Assembly (NCBI GenBank): GCA_041946865.1
Contig: JBHGBF010000042.1
Location: 1-64,000 of the forward strand
Source of the DNA: RPQK01 sp041946865
GTDB taxonomy: Bacteria > Acidobacteriota > UBA6911 > RPQK01
Reading direction: 5' to 3'
Length of the DNA: 64,000 nt
Shown here: positions 8,026-17,100 of the stretch, in pieces
How positions within the stretch are numbered: position 1 is the stretch's first letter
How the letters are laid out: every line of letters starts with the position of its first letter
Program-made: the position numbers and the translations under genes
The notes under the pieces: generated by a model
What the model was told of the DNA's origin: nothing
Databases searched by the model: none
The model's input: only the letters and a program-made list of their open reading frames with translations

Positions 8026-8709
8026 TTACTGCCGGTACTTGTACCCCACACCTCGGACGGTGACGATCAGGTCTCGACGCTCGCCCAGCTTCTGGCGGAT
8101 GGACCGGATATGCACGTCGATGTTCCGGTCGATAACGAATGTCGCTCCATCGCTGATCCGGTCGAGCAACTGATCGCGGGTAAACACCCGCCCTGGACGG
8201 GATGCCAGGGCCTTCAGCACCCGAAACTCGGTTAACGTCAGTCGCAACGGTTTTCCATCCACCTCGGCTTCATGCCGAGCGGAATCAATCACCAGGGGCC
8301 CGGTTCGAAGAGTATCGGGCTCCGGGCGCTGCTCCGACCCGGCACGTCTCAGGACTGCCCGGATGCGCGCCAACAGCTCCTTGATGCTGAAGGGCTTTAC
8401 AAGGTAATCATCGGCGCCCATTTCCAGACCCACAACGATATCGCTCTCTTCGCCCTTGGCGGTCACGATGATCAGAGGGATGGAGCGGCAGTCTTCCCGC
8501 TCTTTCAGTTGGCGGCAGACTTCCAGGCCTTGAATGCCCGGCAGCATGAGATCGAGCAGGATCAGCGACGGCGCGTTCCGGGAGGCCGCACTCAAGCCCC
8601 TTTCGCCGTCTGCTGTCTGCCGCACCTCGAAACCTTCCTTCTGAAGGTTGTAGAAAAGCAATTCGCGGATATCGGGATCGTCCTCGATGATCAGGATCGA
8701 TTGCCTCAT
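8026..8709 (-). CDS. phoB: Phosphate-regulon response regulator PhoB
   Basis: OmpR/PhoB-class DNA-binding regulator activated by phosphorylation under phosphate limitation. The 227-residue protein has a receiver domain (about 1-120) with the acidic pair at D10-D11, phosphoacceptor D53 in LILLDLMLPG and K105 in DYLVKPFS. A winged-helix domain follows (about 130-227) with RVFTRDQLLDRI and VRGVGYKYR. The ATG at 8709 is 7 nt after the phoR stop. Longer upstream starts would run into phoR and lack family similarity. Confidence 0.95.
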   Translation of the reverse strand: MRQSILIIEDDPDIRELLFYNLQKEGFEVRQTADGERGLSAASRNAPSLILLDLMLPGIQGLEVCRQLKEREDCRSIPLIIVTAKGEESDIVVGLEMGADDYLVKPFSIKELLARIRAVLRRAGSEQRPEPDTLRTGPLVIDSARHEAEVDGKPLRLTLTEFRVLKALASRPGRVFTRDQLLDRISDGATFVIDRNIDVHIRSIRQKLGERRDLIVTVRGVGYKYRQ

Positions 8710-8716
8710 CGTGCGC

Positions 8717-10438
8717 TCACTGGGGCAGTGTAAACGAGACCTTCGTCCCGCGTCCGACTTCGCTCTCCGCCCACACCCTTCCCCCATGCAATTCCACAAT
8801 GTGTTTGACCAACGCCAGGCCTACTCCCGCGCCTCCGCCTTCCCGCGAACGACCTTTGGAGACACGGTAAAACCGTTCAAAAATCCGGCCCAGGTCCTCG
8901 GCGGGGATACCAATTCCAGTGTCGCATACTGAGACCATGACATCCTGTCCGAGCCGCCGCGCCTCGACCCGGACCCGGCCCTTTTCAGTGTATTTCAGGG
9001 CGTTCTCCAGCAGGTTCGCAAAAACCCTCCTCAGATGCTCCTCACTGCCCAGGATGCCATCGTCGGGCAGGAAGGATTCGAACTCCAGATCGATCCCCTT
9101 CGCAGAGAACCAAGAGGAGAAATCCCCTTCGAGATCGGCCATCAGAGCGTGCATCGAGATGTTTCTGCGGGTCAACGCCTGGGAATTGCTCTCGAGTCGC
9201 GCCAGCTTGAAGAGGTCGTCCAGCAGCTGGGAGAGCGACTGGGCGTGCCGATGGATCTTCTCCAGAAAGGACTTCTGAGTCGACGTGAGCCCCTCTTCCG
9301 CGAGCAAGGTCTCCGAATAACCTGCAATCGAGGTGAGAGGAGTCTTGAGTTCGTGGGAGACGTTTGTGAGGAAGTCTCTTCGGACTGATTCGAGGGATCG
9401 GAGTCGCGTGATGTCGTGAACAATCATCACCACGCCGGACGGACGCGGTCCCAGGCCGATCGGGGAGAAACGCGCCAGTACGCTCCTCTCCCCGATCCGG
9501 GCCTCAACTTCCCGCTGCTGGTTCTGTTCGAGCGCCGCATCGATGCCGCTTTGGATCTCTGGGTTGCGGACCGCCTCCAGTGGCCGGCGCCCTTCCGGTT
9601 CTTCCACGGTTCTTAATAACTGGCGGAAGGCGGGATTCACCTTGACGATTCGGCCCCGCCGGTCGGTAACCATAACCGCCTCCGGCATGCTGGAGAGAAC
9701 CGCGGCGAGGTTCTTTCGCTCGGACTCGAGGGCGGCAAGTTGTTGGCTGATCGCCCGTGAAGCGGCCTCCGTGGCTCGGGCGACGTCTCCAAGCAGGTCG
9801 CTACTCGGTATGTGGATCGTCGTCTCCGATCCTGCGGCGAGGCGGGTCAGGGCCGCGGTCACTTCCCTTTTGGCCTTTGAGAAGGCCGAGGCGGGCGGGA
9901 CCAGGAGCACAATCGCCAGAACCAGGAGAAGGCCGAGCAAGCCGAGCATGGCCGGGAGCAGCTCCGGGGAAATCCACGGCTCGGACGGCAACTCGATTGC
10001 CAGTCTGATGATCCCCTGTCTTGATTCCAGGGGCGCAGCGGCGTACAGAAGCCACCGGCCCGTGCTCGTGCTGTAGCGATATCGGCTGCCCGTCTTTCCG
10101 CCGGCAGCGGCAATCACCTCGGCCCGATTGCCGTGGTTTTCCAGGCGCCGGAGGCCCGTACCCGAGAAGGCCGAATCTGCGAGGACGTTTCCGGCACGGT
10201 CCATCACGGTGACCCGGAAAGGAAGTCCGCGACTGGCCTCGTCGATCTCGGCATCCAGCCGGGCGGGGTCGGCTATCACGAACAAGCGAGACAGGAGCTG
10301 TGCGTCCTGTTCGAGGTGCTTCACGGCTGCCGTTCTGGTCGCGTCTTGCTTTCTGCGTTCGGCCTGGTAGAAGCACACCGCAAGGCCAAGGAGGACGCAC
10401 ACCGCGAATACGACAGCCCTTCTTACGCTGACGGCCAT
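8717..10438 (-). CDS. phoR: Phosphate-regulon sensor histidine kinase PhoR
   Basis: Membrane kinase that phosphorylates PhoB. The 573-residue protein has a first membrane segment at about 8-23, a periplasmic loop of about 130 residues and a second membrane segment at about 160-180. A HAMP-like linker, a PAS domain (PEAVMVTDRRGRIVKVNPAF), the HisKA box VSHELKTPL with H362 and a HATPase domain (ENALKYTEKG, DTGIGIPAEDL, GVGLALVKHI) follow. The large extracytoplasmic loop is PhoR-like in position but longer than the short loop of E. coli PhoR. It precedes phoB, the reverse of the usual phoB-phoR order. Confidence 0.93.
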   Translation of the reverse strand: MAVSVRRAVVFAVCVLLGLAVCFYQAERRKQDATRTAAVKHLEQDAQLLSRLFVIADPARLDAEIDEASRGLPFRVTVMDRAGNVLADSAFSGTGLRRLENHGNRAEVIAAAGGKTGSRYRYSTSTGRWLLYAAAPLESRQGIIRLAIELPSEPWISPELLPAMLGLLGLLLVLAIVLLVPPASAFSKAKREVTAALTRLAAGSETTIHIPSSDLLGDVARATEAASRAISQQLAALESERKNLAAVLSSMPEAVMVTDRRGRIVKVNPAFRQLLRTVEEPEGRRPLEAVRNPEIQSGIDAALEQNQQREVEARIGERSVLARFSPIGLGPRPSGVVMIVHDITRLRSLESVRRDFLTNVSHELKTPLTSIAGYSETLLAEEGLTSTQKSFLEKIHRHAQSLSQLLDDLFKLARLESNSQALTRRNISMHALMADLEGDFSSWFSAKGIDLEFESFLPDDGILGSEEHLRRVFANLLENALKYTEKGRVRVEARRLGQDVMVSVCDTGIGIPAEDLGRIFERFYRVSKGRSREGGGAGVGLALVKHIVELHGGRVWAESEVGRGTKVSFTLPQ

Positions 10439-10600
10439 GTCAGTAGCCCCCTGAGCCGGCTACGTTACTCCGGGGCCTTCAGGGTCATCAAGAGCAGGTT
10501 GAAATCGGCTGGACAGGACGATCAAACGATTCGCCCGGTCAAGCGACCTGCGCGAGATGGGCCCGTCGAAGCCCCGCATCCCCGGTCCCGCCGGGTCGCT

Positions 10601-10876
10601 TCAGGTGCTCAAGTAGGGCCGCAACGCCTGGTCGACCTCGGATGGCTGCACTTCTTCGCCTCGGTTCAAACGGGAGATGATGTCGTTGATCGCAGATTTG
10701 GCCTCATCCTTCTTGAGGTTCAGGATGAAGCCGTCGTAGAAATGCTCGCCCGCCATGGCCCGGTTGATCTCCGTCTCCCGGTTGTGGTCGTTCAGCTCTG
10801 TGAAGTACAGGACCCGGAAGCGCCGGTTGTAGCCGGCCTCCCGGTAGATCTCGAACATCACCTTATCTGACTGCAT
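10601..10876 (-). CDS. Small conserved-looking protein of the activase operon
   Basis: A 91-residue soluble protein that I do not recognise. It has a mixed alpha/beta pattern (RFRVLYFTELND, HFYDGFILNLKKDEAKSAINDIISRLN) and no cysteines, so it is not an Fe-S protein. AGGAG precedes the ATG by 6 nt. The ATG overlaps the end of the activase gene by 14 nt, so it is very probably translated with it. Its constant partnership would have to be tested in other genomes. A role as an accessory to the activase is inference only. Confidence 0.7.
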   Translation of the reverse strand: MQSDKVMFEIYREAGYNRRFRVLYFTELNDHNRETEINRAMAGEHFYDGFILNLKKDEAKSAINDIISRLNRGEEVQPSEVDQALRPYLST

Positions 10877-13800
10877 AGGCCTCTCCTGCTTGTTCCTCCG
10901 GCGCAGGCTGTTCGAATTGCCTGCGCAACCCGAGCTCGTAAGCGGCCAGGCGCTCGTTGAGCAGTCTCTCCTTTTCGGCCTTGTTCCGCAGGTCCTGCTG
11001 GTAGCGCTTCAGGAAGTAGTCAATCGTTTCGACTCGAATCTTGAATGAGCCCGCCGGTTTGTTCTCATCAATGTCTTTGAAGGAGAAATAGGGAGTGCCC
11101 GACTCTTCGATGATCTCCTCAACGACTGAGTAGATCGGCGCGTCGTGCCCGCACTTGAAGCTCGAAAGCTCCAGAGCCACAAGGTTGGGATGGCGCGCGG
11201 TGAATTTTGCGCCCCAGATCTTGTGACTCGTGTTTTCGCTGTAACCGTTCTTCCAGGCGTCGCTGATGTCGAGCGGCGAGCGGATCACTCCCTCCTTCAC
11301 TTCCTCTCCGAACAACCGTTCGAGCAGGTCTTCATCAAGGGGCAGGGAATGGAGAGTAAAGACGGGGTAGCCGGCCTTCTGGAACTCCTCCAGAATCTCG
11401 TGATTGATCCCGGGATCGTTATGGTACGGCCGTCCGAGGAGCACGATTCCAACCCGCTGCTCCTCCTCGAGCAGATCCAGCACCTCCCGGGCCTTTCTCC
11501 GCAACGTCTGATTCACGAACTTGTCCAGCGCCTGGTAGCCCTGCTCAACGGCCCGGTCGTTTTCCTCACGCGACAGTCCCAGGATATCCTTGAACTGGTT
11601 GAACATCTGTTGCCTGAAAAGGCCGGGGTTGGCGGGGTTGACGAAGGTGTCGAGAAAGACGACCCCTTTCTCGGCAAACAGGTCCCCTTCCTTGATGAAC
11701 GCGGCTTTCACCGCCTCCGGCGTGGTCGCAACCGTGGGACAGGCGCGGCAACCCTGGGTGTACTCGAGCGGCGAAGGCAGATCATCGATCATCGGGAAGA
11801 AGATGTAATCGAGCCGGGACTTTTCGTGCTTTTCAAAGAGCAGGTTGTGCACGTGCGGAATGGCCACTTTGGACGGGAAACACGGGTCGATGGCGCCGCG
11901 TTTCGCGCCCTCTTTGTAGAGCTTTGTGTCGGTGAAGTCCGAGTACACAAGATTGGCCGGCTTGACTCCCAGGCTCTCAAAGTAGGCGCTGAAGACGGGG
12001 TTCAGCGAGTACATGTTCAGGACCCGCGGAATTCCGATCCGAATCCGCTCGCGCCGTTTCATCGCTTCGACCCGGCGCTTCTGTCCCGGGGTGATCGCAT
12101 ACCGGGGAAGCTCGTCCGCAACGCGCTCGGGTTTCCAGGACTGCCAGACGGCCCTCGCTGCCAGCTCCGCCATGTTGGGATTGGCGTCCTTCACCCGGTC
12201 GAGCCCCTTTTTGATCTCCCGCATGTCGTTGACGTCCTCGACCGTCCCTTTTTCGCAGGTGGCAATGATCAGCCGCGTTGTGCCGGGCTCCAAGGGCACT
12301 TTGCTGTTTCGGGGTTTGGCCTCCGCCGGATTCGCCGTCCGGACCTTCACATCGATAAACGTTCGCAGGCACTTGTTCTTACAGAAATAGCAGCGCGTGT
12401 TTTCGTTGCAGGTTGAGTTGTAGGAGATGCGGTTGACGGCATCCATACCGATAAAGCTGGTCTCGCCGGTCTCGGCGTACAGCCGGCAGGCCTCGAGCGC
12501 CGCGCCGATCGCTCCGCTTTCGCCCGAGTGCTCGTGGACGATGATCTCCGGCCTGGCCGGCTTGTCCTTGAACCTGGATTCGATGAAGTCGACCTGGGCC
12601 TTCACGGCGGCCAGATTGTACTGGGTCCCGCCCTGCAGGACGAATTTCCGGCCCAGTGCCGCAAGGTTCGGGATTTGCGCCACGTACAGCCAGATGTTCT
12701 TGGGAAGGACATTGGCAAGTCCGGCCATGATCTCCTCGGGTTTCCAGCCTTTTCGCTGGAAATCGACGATGTCGGACTGGAGGAAGACGGCACAGCCCGA
12801 GCAGAAACTGGGAAAGGCGCCGGCGCTGAAGGCGACATCGGCGAACTTCTCGACCGGGATACCGAACGACTCCGCGGTCGACTGCAGGAAGTACCCGTTT
12901 CCGGCCGAGCACTGGGTGTTGAGCTTGAAATCCTTGACCCGTCCCTCTTTGAGCACGATGATCTTGATGTCCTGCCCGCCGACGTCGCAGATCACGTCCA
13001 CATCCTTGTAGAAGTGAAGCGCCGCCTGGGTGTGAGCGACGGTTTCCACGATGGCGGCGTCTGCGCCGATCGCCTCGCGGAGGATGTCTTTGGCGTAGCC
13101 GGTGGTCCCAACGCCGAGGATGTTAAGACTGGCGCCCTGTTCCTCTACCTGCTGCCGCAGTTTGGCGAACATGTCTTTGGTATCTTCGATCGGATTTCCT
13201 TTGGAGAGCTGGTAGGCTTTCAGCAGGAGTCTCTTGTCGCGATCGATGACGACGGCCTTTGTCGAGGTGGAGCCGCCGTCGATACCGACGAAGCCTTCCA
13301 CAACCTCACCGGGAGAGAAGCGAGGCGGCGTGAATTTCTTGCGGGTGTATCGGCGGACAAACTCCTCGAGCTCTTCCTCGGTCTTGTAAAGACCCCGCCC
13401 TCCGCCTTTCTTGCGCTCCTCCTCCCGGCCTTCGCGCAGATACCACTCGAGCTTCTCGCACCCTTTGCAGGCGCCGACCCAGGGCTCTTCGCGCTTACCG
13501 AATTCCACCGCGCCAATGGCGGCAAAATACTGGGCGTCATCCGGCACGCGGATCAGAACGGCCGGGTCAACACCTTCCGGGAGCGGTACATTGCGCTCCT
13601 TCCAGAGAAGGACGATATTGTGCTTCCAGCACTCGACCATACCCTTGATGAAGGTATTCGGGCCACCCAGCAGGAGGACGACAGGCCTGAGCGTGTGGCC
13701 GCGCGTGAGGACAGAAAGGTTCTGTTGGATGATCGACTCGAACAGAGACGCCATCATTTCGTCGCGCGACACCCCGGACTTCTGCAGGCTGTTGATGTCG

Positions 13801-14378
13801 GTCTCGGCAAAGACCCCGCATTTGCCGGCGACGGGGTGGAGATTGATGCCGTTGTAGCCCTGTTGGCATAGCTCCCCGGCCGGGATTTTGAGTTTTGACG
13901 CGATCTTGTCGATGACGGCCCCGGTGCCGCCCGCACATTTGTCGTTCATGCTCGGGATCTTCTTCTTTCTCCCCGCGTCGTCGATTTCCTTGAAGATAAT
14001 GATCTTGGCGTCCTGTCCCCCAAGCTCGATGACCGAACCGGTCTCCGGGTAGAGCTTTTCCACGGCGAGGGAGACCGCATTTACCTCCTGGACGAACTTT
14101 GCCCCAAGGAACTCCCCTACGGTGGCGCCGCCGGAGCCGGTCGTGAAAATGCGCATTTTGTGCGGGACTGAGCCCGGGAAATCAGCCTCCAGGCGCTTCA
14201 TGAAGTCCAAGCACTTCTCGAGTTGCCTGGTTTCGTGTCGCTGATAGTCCTGCCATACGATCTGGTCTGTGGCGGGATCGACCACCACGGCCTTGACGGT
14301 GGTCGATCCAACATCCAGACCGACGATCAGCTCCTCGTGACGCTCGATGGATACAACCTTAAGAGCCGGACCTGGCAT
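10863..14378 (-). CDS. Double BadF/BcrAD-type 2-hydroxyacyl-CoA dehydratase activase with C-terminal DUF2229 region
   Basis: Members of this family are ATP-driven Fe-S electron donors that activate radical dehydratases or benzoyl-CoA reductases. The 1171 residues contain two ASKHA ATPase domains: first GLDVGSTTVKAVV with cluster cysteines in NDKCAGGTGA and AGKCGVFAETD; second GIDGGSTSTKAVV with NTQCSAGNGYF and FCSGCAVFLQSD. A Cys-rich link CNENTRCYFCKNKC follows (C-x5-C-x2-C-x3-C, likely an extra cluster). The C-terminal 400 residues resemble the DUF2229/HgdB-like fold (IGIPRVLNMYSLNPVF, YTQGCRACPTV, LLGRPYHNDPGINHEI). No CoA ligase or classical dehydratase subunit pair is nearby, so the substrate is unknown. 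It overlaps the upstream gene by 20 nt. Confidence 0.85.
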   Translation of the reverse strand: MPGPALKVVSIERHEELIVGLDVGSTTVKAVVVDPATDQIVWQDYQRHETRQLEKCLDFMKRLEADFPGSVPHKMRIFTTGSGGATVGEFLGAKFVQEVNAVSLAVEKLYPETGSVIELGGQDAKIIIFKEIDDAGRKKKIPSMNDKCAGGTGAVIDKIASKLKIPAGELCQQGYNGINLHPVAGKCGVFAETDINSLQKSGVSRDEMMASLFESIIQQNLSVLTRGHTLRPVVLLLGGPNTFIKGMVECWKHNIVLLWKERNVPLPEGVDPAVLIRVPDDAQYFAAIGAVEFGKREEPWVGACKGCEKLEWYLREGREEERKKGGGRGLYKTEEELEEFVRRYTRKKFTPPRFSPGEVVEGFVGIDGGSTSTKAVVIDRDKRLLLKAYQLSKGNPIEDTKDMFAKLRQQVEEQGASLNILGVGTTGYAKDILREAIGADAAIVETVAHTQAALHFYKDVDVICDVGGQDIKIIVLKEGRVKDFKLNTQCSAGNGYFLQSTAESFGIPVEKFADVAFSAGAFPSFCSGCAVFLQSDIVDFQRKGWKPEEIMAGLANVLPKNIWLYVAQIPNLAALGRKFVLQGGTQYNLAAVKAQVDFIESRFKDKPARPEIIVHEHSGESGAIGAALEACRLYAETGETSFIGMDAVNRISYNSTCNENTRCYFCKNKCLRTFIDVKVRTANPAEAKPRNSKVPLEPGTTRLIIATCEKGTVEDVNDMREIKKGLDRVKDANPNMAELAARAVWQSWKPERVADELPRYAITPGQKRRVEAMKRRERIRIGIPRVLNMYSLNPVFSAYFESLGVKPANLVYSDFTDTKLYKEGAKRGAIDPCFPSKVAIPHVHNLLFEKHEKSRLDYIFFPMIDDLPSPLEYTQGCRACPTVATTPEAVKAAFIKEGDLFAEKGVVFLDTFVNPANPGLFRQQMFNQFKDILGLSREENDRAVEQGYQALDKFVNQTLRRKAREVLDLLEEEQRVGIVLLGRPYHNDPGINHEILEEFQKAGYPVFTLHSLPLDEDLLERLFGEEVKEGVIRSPLDISDAWKNGYSENTSHKIWGAKFTARHPNLVALELSSFKCGHDAPIYSVVEEIIEESGTPYFSFKDIDENKPAGSFKIRVETIDYFLKRYQQDLRNKAEKERLLNERLAAYELGLRRQFEQPAPEEQAGEAYAVR

Positions 14379-16125
14379 CGGCTTCCCCTCCTGTGACTGA
14401 CGGTAGACTGATCCTGGACTTCATTTCCTTGCGCATCAGCTCCGATACCTGCAGGACGTAATTTGCGGCCTTGCCCACGACCCCCTTTCTGTGCGGAATC
14501 CGGAAGAACGGTCGCTTGAGCTCCGGGTGATCGTCCGCAAAGGCCCGGATTTCGGAAAGGCCGAAGCCGCACGAGCCGAGGGCTTGCTTGAATTCCTCGC
14601 CCGCCTTCGTCCGGGCTTCTCCAAGGGCCATCTGGACCCGGCTGTAGGCGTTGACCGCTCCTTCGCCGGAAGTCTCGATAGGCAGGTAGATCATGTCCTT
14701 GTACCGCGAGGTAACGGCCGCCTGCGCTCCATCTGACTGGGTCGAAGGCATGCACCCGAAGGGCTTGAGCGAGAGGACCATGTGAGCCAGGTCTTTGTTG
14801 CTGTAATAGATATTCTTGGCCACTTCCAGGTGGCCTTCGCCGCCTCCGGACCGGCTGTTGTAGTAAGGATGTCCGAGGCGTTGCAGCTCATACTGATCGT
14901 TTAAAGGAGCAACCGTTCCTCCCAAGGTCTTTCTCAAACGGTTGAACTCCCGCCTGAAGACGGACTCGGCCAGCTTGAGCTGCATGAGCCGCCGGCGGTA
15001 ACCCCACTCGTGGCGGACCCGCTTGTCGATCCTCCAGGCCGGGGCATTGAAGCCGACGTTCCTGGTGTCCCGCGCCTTCTGAACGGCCTGGTGGAGCATG
15101 TACAGGATCCAGGTTCCGACCGGCTCGACCACCACTTCAGCGCCTTCCTTTTCCAGGAATCGGAACATCTTGAAATTGCCGTCTCCTTCCGTGGTCTGGG
15201 CCCAGAACTCCCCCGTGATGTGGACGATCGGGCGGACCCGTGTGAAGTCGACCTCAATCTCTTCAAAGCGCTTGCGGACCTGGCGGAGTCCTTCCACGTA
15301 GTGCTCGCTCCGCAGCTGGTTGATGAACTTCTGCAGGTACGTCGCCGCCTGTTTCTTGTTGCCCAGAAGGCGAGCCCAGCGTCCCTCGATCTCGGGACGC
15401 TTCTTGGACTCCATAACTTCATGCAGGAAACGAACGGAATCGTCGAGCACCTTGTCGGTCTGGCCTTCGTTGACTTCGTAGGGACGAACCAGGTGGCCGA
15501 GAGCACCGACAAGATCCCCGAGATTCAGCGAGTTCAGGATGGCCAGGAAGAAATCGAGGTTCATTTCCAGGCCGGCCGCGACCCCCGCCTGCGACAGGCC
15601 TCCGGATTGTTGAAAGAGAAGCACGCGAAATCCGTCGAAACCCGAGTTCCTTAATGCCAGCCGGTACTCGGCTTCGTACATGCCGAAGCGGCAGGGCCCG
15701 CAGGCGCCGGCAGTGAAGAACACGTAGTTGTCGATGATCTGCTGTCTGGTCAGCCCCTTCTCCTCAAGTCCCTGGAGGTATTGGACGAGGTTTCCGACCG
15801 TGAAGTACGTGGGGTTGCATTGGCCGTTGTTTCCATATTCCTTCCCCAGCCTGAAGGCCTGGACATCCGGAGTGGGCAGATACTCGCACTTGTACCCCAG
15901 TCCTTCGAGGCTGCCGTGAATGAGATGCTCGTGTTTCCACGTCAGCCCGCCGAAAAGAACCGTGGTGTGAGCCCTTTGATCAGCCGTGAACGGGCGTTCC
16001 TCCGGCCTTCGAAAATGCTTGCGGCGTTGTTCGTCGACACCCAGCTCTTTCCTGAGCCGCTCTCGCTCCAGGCGCACTCTTTCCTGGATCTCCCTCTCTG
16101 TATGTTCCAACCGGACTAACTCCAT
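14359..16125 (-). CDS. 2-hydroxyacyl-CoA dehydratase subunit D/HgdB-like protein
   Basis: A 588-residue cytosolic protein resembling the Fe-S dehydratase component family (HgdB/FldB-like). Candidate cluster ligands are in GQCNPTYFTVGNLVQ, TAGACGPCRFGMYEAEYR and LKPFGCMPSTQSDGAQ. The last motif typically precedes a segment that binds the activase. The N-terminal 45 residues form a charged helix, probably coiled coil. GGGAGGT lies 4 nt before the ATG. In many genomes this region is fused to the activase as one polypeptide of about 1400 residues or more. Here the two are separate, overlapping genes. Function and substrate are unknown. Confidence 0.82.
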   Translation of the reverse strand: MELVRLEHTEREIQERVRLERERLRKELGVDEQRRKHFRRPEERPFTADQRAHTTVLFGGLTWKHEHLIHGSLEGLGYKCEYLPTPDVQAFRLGKEYGNNGQCNPTYFTVGNLVQYLQGLEEKGLTRQQIIDNYVFFTAGACGPCRFGMYEAEYRLALRNSGFDGFRVLLFQQSGGLSQAGVAAGLEMNLDFFLAILNSLNLGDLVGALGHLVRPYEVNEGQTDKVLDDSVRFLHEVMESKKRPEIEGRWARLLGNKKQAATYLQKFINQLRSEHYVEGLRQVRKRFEEIEVDFTRVRPIVHITGEFWAQTTEGDGNFKMFRFLEKEGAEVVVEPVGTWILYMLHQAVQKARDTRNVGFNAPAWRIDKRVRHEWGYRRRLMQLKLAESVFRREFNRLRKTLGGTVAPLNDQYELQRLGHPYYNSRSGGGEGHLEVAKNIYYSNKDLAHMVLSLKPFGCMPSTQSDGAQAAVTSRYKDMIYLPIETSGEGAVNAYSRVQMALGEARTKAGEEFKQALGSCGFGLSEIRAFADDHPELKRPFFRIPHRKGVVGKAANYVLQVSELMRKEMKSRISLPSVTGGEADARSGS

Positions 16126-16368
16126 GACGACCTCCCGTTGGAGTCTGGCTCCGTGTTTGTTTTAGACTTCGGGCCTGACCGTTCTGTAAATAGGCCGAGT
16201 ATAGGCACATTTCGGTCAAATGTAGCATTCCTTCGAACGGAATTGAAGCCCCATGGGCGCCATGCGGTCACGGATCAAGGCAGGAACCGAGTCAGAGGAG
16301 GTTCGGATTGGCGCGAAGAACGCGCAACAAGCTAGACCGGCAGCAGGGCAAGGGCGCTGAGGCGTGGC

Positions 16369-16995
16369 TCATGGATGGCGGCCCGGAGAACGCCTGGCCC
16401 TGGCGTGGTGACGGCGCGCTTTCGCACGGTTGCCGCAATCGGACATTTGACACCATTTACGGCTCCGGTTCTTGCTGGTGTCAAGAAACAACCAGCCGCA
16501 CTGGGCGGCCTGGCACTCGCGCACCCTGCCGACCAGGGGCGAGGTCAGAAGGTCGGCAGCTGAGCGAACGATCGGCCCGAGCAGCGAGTCCAGCCGGTCG
16601 CAATCCACCCACGTCCAGGTCAGCCGCCCACCGTCCTGGACCAGGCGCAGGCGCCGGTAAGCCGTCTCGGCCTCCCGGTTCAACGTCCTCAGGTCCTTGG
16701 CATGGACTGCTGAGAGTTGAACCAGTGAACGAAAGATGGCGTCCAGGGCGGCGCGAAGTCGCAGCGCCCGCCGCAGGACTTGTTCAGCCTCGGCAGGCTG
16801 CTGGCCGGCCGCCTTAGTCAGTTGCCCCGCTGTTTCCTCGGTCAGTATTCCGGCGTGCCGACCCCATGTCACCATGTCCGTATAGCTGTTCAGCAGCTCT
16901 CGCCGGCGCGGGCCGAAGCGCCACGCCACGGTGTTCGTAAAGTCGAGGCAGAGAGGGTTTCCGATCAGGTTCGAGTTGGAAACGCTGGGGGTCAC
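16369..16995 (-). CDS. CGNR zinc-finger protein with ABATE domain
   Basis: The 208-residue product has the N-terminal ABATE-like signature NPLCLDFTNTVAWR and a helical middle. The C-terminal CGNR zinc-binding element follows: CQAAQCGWLFLD, then KWCQMSDCGNRAKARR. Proteins of this family are regarded as probable transcription regulators. The GTG at 16995 is preferred because the homologous region begins a few residues later, but its ribosome site is weak and an ATG at 17064 is open in frame. It is divergent from the QueG-like gene, with palindromic operator-like sites between them, which fits local regulation. Confidence 0.8.
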   Translation of the reverse strand: MTPSVSNSNLIGNPLCLDFTNTVAWRFGPRRRELLNSYTDMVTWGRHAGILTEETAGQLTKAAGQQPAEAEQVLRRALRLRAALDAIFRSLVQLSAVHAKDLRTLNREAETAYRRLRLVQDGGRLTWTWVDCDRLDSLLGPIVRSAADLLTSPLVGRVRECQAAQCGWLFLDTSKNRSRKWCQMSDCGNRAKARRHHARARRSPGRHP

Positions 16996-17023
16996 GGGCC
17001 TGATTATAACCCACAAACTCCTG

Positions 17024-17089
17024 TTGACACGCCGCGATAACCGGATTACTGTGGTAACCGCCAAAAAGCATTTTACAGGTTACATAACC
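17024..17089 (+). promoter_or_regulatory. Promoter and palindromic operator-like sites between CGNR gene and QueG-like gene
   Basis: A plus-strand promoter reads TTGACA (17024-17029), 17 nt, TACTGT (17047-17052). Palindromic elements with the same half-site GGTTA/TAACC cluster here: TAACC at 17038-17042, GGTAACC at 17053-17059 and GGTTACATAACC at 17078-17089. They overlap or follow the promoter, as a repressor site would. That the divergent CGNR protein binds them is inference. Confidence 0.45.
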
Positions 17090-17100
17090 AAGGAGGCGCT

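Noticed and set aside
12528..13871. 447-codon plus-strand open frame opposite the activase gene
   Set aside because: The minus strand encodes clear ASKHA motifs throughout; the plus frame is an antisense artefact.
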